Assembly: GCF_000611645.1 (NCBI RefSeq)
Contig: NW_014012486.1
Location: 1-16,505 of the forward strand
Direction of reading: 5' to 3'
DNA: 16,505 nt
Origin: Monoraphidium neglectum
Taxonomy: Eukaryota; Chlorophyta; Chlorophyceae; Sphaeropleales; Selenastraceae
Part shown: positions 9,361 through 16,505 of the stretch, one piece after another
Numbering within the stretch: the first letter of the stretch is position 1
Layout: each line of letters begins with the position of its first letter
Notes under the pieces: model-generated
The model's database searches: none
Told to the model about the DNA's origin: nothing
Seen by the model: only the letters and a program-made list of their open reading frames with translations
Position numbers and translations under genes: made by a program

Positions 9361-12300
9361 CTACTGCGCCACCATCGCACAAAGCGCCACCTTGGATATC
9401 TGTTGGCGGGGGGAGGAGTGCAGGCAGGCGTGATGTCAAAGATAAACGGATCTCGCATCAAACGGCTGACCTGGAACAACACCCCTTTTCTAGATTGCCA
9501 GGCCTTGTGTGCGCTTCAAAGTTTCCCCCTCAGCATCACCGCCGACGCCCTCAGCCAGCTGCGCGGCTCGCCCCCATCACAGATGAACTTTCACAGAGCA
9601 GCGCGTGACAGATCCAGGACTGCTGCCGCCCACCCAACAAGCCGTGGTCAAACCACGGCAGCACCCAACAAACAATCAGTCCACGCAGGCCCCAAGCTCG
9701 CCTTGCCGGTGGCGCCGTAAGGGATGGCCTCCACGAACAGCACGTCATCGGGTACAGCAAATTTGGCCACGTCGGGGTGCGACGCCATGAAAGCCAGGAC
9801 GTCCCGCCGCAGAGCGTCGTCGGGGGTGGCGCCGGGCTTGGGCACGGCGACGAGCAGCAGGTGCTCGTTCCACTTTGGGTAGGGCGCCGATGATGGCCGC
9901 CTCTTGGACCTAGCGGATTGAGTGTTGAGAGGTTGGGGTTGTGGACAGAGCTTATGTCGGGGTGCAGCAGTTGGGATTTACTTTGATGGCAGTGTTTGTC
10001 TGCAAAGCACGCAATACCTGGGAGCAACTTGGTCAACTGCAGCCTGACCATTCCTGCTTTGTGGTGCGATGCTCAGCGCCAGGGCCCCAGTGGCCCCCAC
10101 ACCTTGGGGTGCCCCAGCGCGGCGTTCTCCAGCACGATGCGGCTGCTCCACTCGCCCCCTGACTTGATCACGTCCTTGCTGCACGGGGCTAACAGGTGGT
10201 GGCAAGCGCAGTCCTCTCCAAGAACCAATAGCGGTAAAGCGGTCGAAGAAAAGGCAGCAAAGCATCCATTAGAAGTTGAGGTGAAGCACAGCTGGTTGTT
10301 TCCACACGGGCCCAGAGGCGCGACGTCGTTGTTCAGAAGGTTCTTTTGGCGACAGAAAGGGCCCCTGCCCCAAGCATCGGCCTGCGGTCTGTGATGCGCA
10401 TGAAGCCCAGGGTGTCGATGAGGCGACGTCCCCGGTGTCGAACCAGCGGCCGCCGGTGGTGGCAGGGCGGTCCTGGCGGTGGTAGCGCTCCACGACGATG
10501 GGGCCCCGCACCTGGCACGGTGTTGGCATCATTGCAAGCGTTATAGGCGTTGTTTGGGGCCGCCAAACACACACTTGCTACACTACTCTTGACATGTGCT
10601 GGCTGATCGTGGCGTGGGCTTGCAGGGATGATGGCAAGGAGGCCAGCTGGCCGGCGCTTCCAAAGAGAGTCTCTGCTGCGAGGCAACAGGAGACGAGCAG
10701 CGCTCAGGGGGTGTGCCCCTCACTGTCGCACCTGCAGGTGGCCGACCGAGGTGCCGTCATGCGCCAGCTCGCGCCGTGAGTCGTGCACGATACGCATGTT
10801 GCAGAATACGTGGGGGCGGCCCTGCAGGTGCGAGGGTTTGACAGGGGTTGGTTGAAAGCGGGCCGTTCTGAACCTCGGGGTTGTGGCAGAAGATGTGCTA
10901 CAAGCACCCGCTGCAGCAGAGGGACAAGCTGCATGGAGGGGGGGTTGAGGCAGGCGGCACTGCGACATCCCCCTGCTTTGATTGGGGCCCGGCCCCCCTC
11001 CCGCAGGCCCCCGCCCCCTCAAAGACCCGTGGAACCAAGGAAACGCAGCTCAGCGTGCATCCTGTCACCTGCAAACCAGCCTGGTGCCGTCCACCTGCGC
11101 CAACTTCAGGTCCCGCAGCGCGGCCTGGCTCAGGCCGCCCTCCACCTGGCTGTACTTTGGGAGGCCCAGGCTGCCCAGAGGCGACAGCTCGGTCATGCCC
11201 CACATGTGCCGCACCTCGGCGCCGCGGCTGGAGGGTTGTTTGTGGGGCTGGGGATCCAGAGCAGGGGGGTGATTGCGGTTGGGTGCAGAGCAGGTGGCGT
11301 AGACGTGTGTGTGCATTACCGTGCCAGGAGCGCTTGATCTTGACGATAATTGTTTGCACTGTGAGATAGCTTCTGCTGTTGTCTTGAAATCTTACACTGA
11401 GCATTTTCGGCTGTTTCCCTCGAGAAAGGCAGCGCCCCGCAGCGCCTGCATGCGAGCGCGACACGCGGGCAACGTCAAGAGCCAAGCGCCGCTCACTCCT
11501 CGAACGCCGCAATGTGCGAGCGCGGGGCGGCGGCGCCGCCGATGACGATGGCCTGTAGCCGGCTGAAGCGCAGGCCGTGGCGCTCCACGTGGGCCAGCAG
11601 GTTGGCCCAGACCGTGGGCACGCCCGCTGACATGATGACCCCGTGAGCCTCGATCATGTGGTAGACGTTCTCGCTGTCAAGGTGGGGGCCGGGCAGGACC
11701 AGGCGACAGCCCACCATGGGGGCTGGGTCCGTTGGAAGGCGGGGGGTCAGCGAAGGGCGGGGGGCTTTAGCTGGGGCCCTAAAGGGTTGTCGCCGGGAAG
11801 GTGGGACGGACCCGGGCGTGGCGCGTCAGCGCGAACGCTCGCTGCATGGTGGTGGGGTGCCGAGCGTTGGCGCTGGCGTGATGGGGCGACGGCGTGATAC
11901 AGCGGCCCCTGGAGGAGCTGCCTGGCTGGGGTGGGTGGCTGTGTCGGCCCGAGCGAGGATATGACGAGGATATCGAGCAGGTCGGATTCAAGTGCCCACA
12001 GGACCAGAGGTGCACTGTATAATACACGTAAGCACCCACACTTGCTGTATTATGAAAAGATGCTTCGCAGCACACCAGCAAAGGCGATGCCCCAGGATTT
12101 TGCGTGGAACTGGGGCACCACCATGAGCATGGTGGTGGTGCTGCCCATGGCCAGGGCGTCGGGCATGATGGTGATCATCACATGCAGCAGGTTGCTGGAG
12201 GGGGGGGAGTGAGCAGGGTGCCAAAAATGTGTGAGTTTTCAATGGAGCAAGGAGACGGTGGACGTTTCCAGGATTGGCGCCGATCACCCCGAAATCCGAC

Positions 12301-14441
12301 GCCCTTTTAGCGCTGCTGCGGCGAGCAGAGCAGAGCAGAGGGACAAGCGGGGGCCGGGGCCGGCTGTCACCTCGGTGGGTGTACATGACGCCCTTGGGGT
12401 TGCCGGTGGTGCCTGCGGGCCCAGCGTCGTCAGCGCGATGTCACCACCACGTCAGCAGGCTGGCCGGCAGGGGTTCCCAGCCTAATGGACATGCCGCTGT
12501 CGCATGGGGTTAACGAACGGCCGCCACAATTCACCCTGGTCTCCCCAGCGGGAAACGAGAAACAAAAAGACAGGCAGGGCAATTTTGAGGCCCGCCAGCG
12601 ACAGGCGGGACATGCGCGCCCAGGCGCACACCGGAGGTGTAGCACAGGCCGCAGGGGGTGTTCTCGTCCAGCTCTGGCCACTGGAAGGCGGCCAGGCGCT
12701 CCACCTGCGCATCGAGCAGCGCCTCATAGCAGAGGCAGGGTCTATCCAGGGGCGGGGACCGCGGCATGCGCTGCCTGAGGGAGCGGTTGGAAGGGCGTGC
12801 AGGCGTGGTGAGGAGATTGGCGGGGGCGCATGCTCTTTCCCAGCTTTTGGGGGTGGGGCTGTCTTGACAACGCAGCCGGCTCCTCGTGCTTCTGAGGGTC
12901 AACAGCGTCAAAGGCTGCAGGTTTGCTGCCTGACCGCCCTGCAGTCTGATTGAATACAAAGGATGCAAACGCGGCCCACCTGTCTGTGAGCAGGATGGCG
13001 CCCCTCACTTTGGGGCACAGCGGCAGGATCTGAAGCATCGGTGACGCGGACGCGCCAGGTGCGTGGGGCGTTGCTGGGGACAGGTCAGCCGGCAGGCGGT
13101 TCAATTGTGCTGTGCATCACAGCTCAAGGAGCATGCGGCTGTCAGCTGAGCTGTGGCTGAATAGACCGCTATGCATTTCTGAATTGCGAACAGCTGACCC
13201 CCCACATGACTGGAGTGTCGCCACAGCCCTCCGGCCCGCGCTGGGCTTAAAGTTTGCATGGAAACTTTTGTTGCGTGGCGCCACTCATATGTTGTCACAA
13301 AAGACGCAGCCGTCGCGGCCCCCCCAACCTGCTCCAGCAGCGGCAGGAATGCGGCAACCGCCATGATCCAGGTGTCGCGCCCGTGGTCCGCGATCCAGGC
13401 AATGTCCTCGGCGCTCAGTCGCGGGTCGAGGGTGTGGCACACCGCCCTGAGCCCCATGATGCCGTACCAAGCCTCCATGTGGCGCGTAGTGTTCCTGCGG
13501 TTGGGTGGCCGTTGTTGAGTGGAAGACGGTTAAAACGCATATTGGGATAGGGCAAAAGGTAGGGGCCAGGCTGGAAACGTGAAGCAAAGCGTCCGGCGAC
13601 TGCAACGGAAAATGAGCAGCTACAGAAACGATCAGTCCCCTGCCGTGCTGCTCATGATTGCGCGCCCCGCCTTCACCAGGCCAGCGTGCCACGACATCGC
13701 CGTGCCTACGAGCAGGAGGTTTACAAGAACCCTCATGTCATGTCAGGATTACGATTTTTGATTGTCACAGTATGCCAGGGGTGCTGGTGGCCAATGCCTG
13801 GTCGGCACCCCTGCAGGAATCAACCGGAAACCCCGCTGCTTCACACCTGCAAAGGCGCAAAGCCAGTCCTGCCGGCCAGCGCCGCTGCTTCCTCTTGTCT
13901 ACGTGTGGCAAGTGTGGGGATCTGCAGCTGTTCCATCAACAAAGGAGCGCCCTCTCTGTCGACCGAAACCGCATCTCTCCTGCAAACCAGGCTGCTCACC
14001 TGACCCCGAGCTCCCTCAGCGCCAGAGCGCACAGCTTGGAGCGGTCCCACAGGTCACGGTAGGTGAATATCACAGTGGAGCCCTGGCCCAGAAGGTTGGG
14101 GGTATTGGGTGGGGTTGGCTGGACAAAGGTGTGTAATTTGGGGGCTGCTGAGTGGAGTGGAGCAGAAAGGTTGCGGTGTGCGCGTGGCACGCGTGTTGTT
14201 GTGAATTGCAGCCGCTGACGGCTTTGACCAGTGTGGGGGTCCCGCCACACGACCTGTGGGGCACTCCACGCCGCGCCTCCATCACAGCCGCTTGCCCGCA
14301 GCTAGCCTGCAATGACGATCAGACAGCCATCCTAACCATCGGCCTGCAAAATCAACCACGCATTGTCCCTGCCATAAACAAGAGCGTGAGCACCGTCAGC
14401 ACAACGCAACCCCCCACACCAAACTCATCCCCACTAGCAGT

Positions 14442-14536
<95 letters not shown>

Positions 14537-14652
14537 CAGCAGCAGCAGCAGCAGCAGCGCACCTCCACAGTCTTGCAGATAATCTCCTGCTTGCCATGCC
14601 AGCGCGCCGCATACTCAATGAGAGACGTCGTCACCAGCGGCCAGTGCTGCAT
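9361..14652 (-). CDS. AMP-forming acyl-CoA synthetase (AlkK/FadD-like), 15 exons, frameshifted; possible pseudogene
   Basis: Exons (- strand, high to low): 14652-14563, 14082-14000, 13705-13677, 13494-13329, 13029-12980, 12741-12632, 12412-12371, 12194-12076, 11722-11497, 11227-11095, 10821-10732, 10511-10382, 10178-10103, 9909-9702, 9399-9361. Product is about 530 aa, usual for fatty acid:CoA ligases, which adenylate a fatty acid with ATP and pass it to CoA. Visible motifs in order: [24 protein letters not shown]; the P-loop [17 protein letters not shown] across exons 6-7; [59 protein letters not shown]; and the catalytic Lys in ATGK at the end of exon 14. Frame is off by one at exon 3 (~13686), exon 7 (~12372), exon 12 (~10420) and exon 14 (~9882); no in-frame nonsense codon was seen. 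Introns 12 and 14 start with GC. The closest type, from memory, is bacterial AlkK-like medium/long-chain ligase. No PTS1 tripeptide at the end (AMVAQ). Confidence 0.85.
14442..14558. repeat. (CAG/CTG)n microsatellite in intron 1 of the acyl-CoA synthetase gene
   Basis: About 30 uninterrupted AGC units (14442-14533) are followed by a TAA interruption and about seven more CAG units. On the transcribed - strand this is a CTG tract that starts right after the intron 1 donor GTGCGC (14562-14557). Confidence 0.95.
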
Positions 14653-16002
14653 CGTGCCATGTGCCTACTTGCTGCGTGTCCTGTTGCTGCTGCTGATCTG
14701 CAACGGCGGCAGCGGCGCATTCAGGTTGGTGTTCAAGTGCGCCTGCGCTTGCTTTGCGCGTCGCAGCGCCTGCAACTTCCTGCGTGTTGGGTGTGCTCGT
14801 GTGTTGCGCTGCATCGCAGCACAGCTTCCGAGCAGAGGCCGGCAGCGCGGCTCACGCTGGGTTGTTCAATATCCTTCCTGCTCCTGCTACAATAAGAGCC
14901 TTGGGACGGGTGTAGAGATTGCATCGTCGCGTTTTTGCTTGTGGCTGTTTGGCAGTACGTATGCATCTGCACGTTGGGATGGGTTCCCAACATGTGTCGC
15001 TTGTGATTTTATGTTTCAGCAGTCAGCTGCTGTCAGACTCACAAGCACGGGGCCTTTCACAACTCCTGGCCGCAGGCCTTGCGCACGCCGGCTATACAGT
15101 ACAGTTTATTACTTTGGCAGCTTCATCCCTGGCGACGCCAACGACATTCCCTGCGACGGTTGAAGCTCGTGCCGTGAGTGCGGGGCGGTCGGCGACGTTG
15201 GCGCTGCCTGCGACAGGATGGCCACCAGCAACGGGGCTAACAGGAGAGTGCACGTGGGAGCCCACAGCCGTGCATTTGCAACGGGGCGCGGGGCTGCGCA
15301 GGTTGCATGGGGCATGCCATCGTGCGGCAAGCATGGAGGACGAACAGGGTCAAAAGGGCGGCTTTCAGACCACGTATCACCTCATATGCCGGCATTGCGC
15401 GCTCATGGTGCAAGATGTCCTGGTGGGACAGCGGGCCAGTCCCCTGGGTGGCATTCTGCGGTTTGCCTGCTGCAGGCTGCGGGGCCCGAGGTCCCGGAGG
15501 GACAGCACGGCGAGCGACATGGACAGCACTTCTGAGGCATTGCATCTGAGATGCTGCGTGCTGGAGGTGCTCATGCCGAGTGAGTGATGGCCGACGGATG
15601 TGGGCAGATGCGGTTCAGCGAGGGGAGGTGCCAGGCCCAGCTGATTGTGAAAGACTGAAATTGTACTATAGCAGTCGCCGAGGATGACAAACGAGTGTTT
15701 GCCTCCCAAAGAGCACGGATCCTGCCCATTGCTTAAGCTTGTGATGATCCAGAAAGCTTGCCCAATTCACCGATGCAACGAGGCGGTGTCTTGTAACTAG
15801 CCCTGGCACTCCAAGCAGCATCGAATTCCACCAAGGCACTACGGTAGGGGGTGTCCATACACGGGGCTCACAGTTGTTTCATGTAGAGTGAGGCTCTTCT
15901 CGTGCAGGGCGAATCACCTCGTGATTCAACCTGGGACAACGGTTGAGTGAGCGAGCGAGGTCATATCACACTCGTCACAGCACCCTGGAAGGCCAAATTT
16001 GA
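14653..16002. other. Upstream region of the acyl-CoA synthetase gene; no firm gene
   Basis: Apart from the candidate first exon at 15381-15545 I see no convincing coding exon on either strand. A + strand TGTAA occurs near 15792. Short runs of GCTG and GTGTG occur. The promoter of the - strand gene should lie here, either close to 14652 or right of 15545, but no clear TATA box was found on that strand. Confidence 0.4.
15381..15545 (-). other. Candidate first exon encoding a mitochondrial-type presequence
   Basis: On the - strand an ATG opens 55 codons starting MQCLRSAVHVARRAVPPGPR: Arg-rich, with no acidic residue in the first ~40 positions, like a mitochondrial presequence. They end at GAG|GTGATA, a possible donor in phase 0. 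Exon 1 of the acyl-CoA synthetase can accept phase 0 at 14664 (TAG|) or 14646 (CAG|). Joining them would give a targeted enzyme. Neither donor nor acceptor is strong, so this is a guess; the enzyme may equally start at the ATG at 14652. Confidence 0.25.
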
Positions 16003-16392
16003 CGTTTGATACATCATATCCGTGAATTTTCTACTCGAAATGCCATCTGTGAACCGTTTGAACGCCGCACTAGCAGTGCACATCAAACCCATCGCTTCCT
16101 AGTAGTGCGCCTGCGCTGCTGCTCCCCCGCTTTTGCTGCGTCACCGACTCTTCATTACAACACCCCCACCCACTGCCCCCACTGCGGCGGCCTGGACCGT
16201 GACGAAACGGCTGAACATGGTCTGCTTGATTGCCCCGCATACGCGGGCCTGCGGGCCGAGCCGCGCTTTGCGCCCTTGTTTGCAGATCTACCCGCGCTTG
16301 CGCGCATGCGCGCCTTTGCACGCAGCGCGGATCAGCACACACAGGGGGCCTTCGTGCACGCCTGCTTTGAACGGCGCACGGTAGCCACCTGA
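16003..16392 (+). pseudogene. 3' fragment of a non-LTR retrotransposon reverse transcriptase (zf-RVT end)
   Basis: The frame reads up to a TGA at 16390-16392. It contains CPHCGGLDRDETAEHGLLDC, i.e. C-x2-C...H...C, followed by PAYAGLR and MRAFARSADQ. This is the zinc-knuckle domain that closes LINE reverse transcriptases (zf-RVT: CxxC, ETxEHxLxxC), and the pattern is common in Chlamydomonas LINEs. A TGA in frame at 16000-16002 cuts it from anything upstream, and no polymerase motifs (such as YADD) were seen in the 1.3 kb before it, so this is a 5'-truncated or decayed insertion. Its 3' UTR probably runs to the window edge. Confidence 0.8.
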
Positions 16393-16505
16393 GTCTCAGT
16401 CACACAACGCTGGTGTCGTGCACAATGGGGGCCGGTGCACAACTGGCGCCGGGCGGAACGGCCACCGCAATCACGCACACTGAGGCGAAGCCAGCAGGGG
16501 CTGGG
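16393..16505 (+). other. Sequence after the LINE fragment, probably its 3' UTR
   Basis: GC-rich, no ORF of note and no poly(A) tract inside the window. The 3' end of the insertion and any target-site duplication lie beyond the edge. Confidence 0.4.

Noticed and set aside
11055..11095. Extending exon 10 of the acyl-CoA synthetase to a donor at 11068
   Set aside because: That donor leaves the wrong phase; the donor at 11094 joins KLAQ to [12 protein letters not shown] in frame and matches the family.
14152..14895. 247-codon + strand frame with poly-Ala across the 14.4-14.56 kb repeat
   Set aside because: Overlaps exons 1 and 2 of the - strand acyl-CoA synthetase and owes its length to the stop-free repeat.

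Overview
The window is nuclear DNA from a eukaryote, most probably a chlorophyte green alga of the Chlamydomonas/Volvox type. The evidence is high GC, short exons split by many GT...AG introns with GTGAG/GTGCG donors and CAG acceptors, long CAG trinucleotide runs, TGTAA motifs suitable as poly(A) signals, and a fragment of an algal-type LINE. There are no bacterial operons, ribosome-binding sites or CRISPR arrays. Exon models were built by hand from reading frame, splice signals and remembered family features; no search was run.

Layout: (1) 3-323, + strand: last exon of a cystathionine beta-synthase-like protein (CBS domains). (2) 324-1800: spacer with imperfect tandem and inverted repeats and one exon-like fragment. 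(3) 1962-7394, + strand: an 11-exon gene with a TATA box and a uORF. Its exons join without a frame error into 948 codons. The first ~480 residues resemble, block by block, the plant CBP60 family (calmodulin-binding proteins/transcription factors such as CBP60g and SARD1). The last ~380 residues are a Gln/His-rich tail ending in an acidic-aromatic segment. (4) 7395-8524: its long presumed 3' UTR, with a near-perfect palindrome. (5) 8525-9149: convergent spacer with a 100-bp (AGTAC)n satellite. (6) 9361-14652, - strand: a 15-exon AMP-forming acyl-CoA synthetase of the bacterial AlkK/FadD-like type. All core motifs are recognisable, but at four exons the frame is off by one base and two introns have GC donors, so it is either a young pseudogene or affected by assembly indels. 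Intron 1 carries ~30 uninterrupted CTG units close to the splice donor. (7) 14653-16000: upstream region with a possible alternative first exon encoding a mitochondrial-type presequence. (8) About 16003-16392, + strand: 3' end of a non-LTR retrotransposon reverse transcriptase with its C-terminal zinc knuckle.

The genes do not form an obvious pathway. The most interesting item is the CBP60-like, glutamine-rich putative transcription factor in what appears to be a green alga. The second is the decaying or mis-assembled acyl-CoA synthetase with its repeat-bearing intron.
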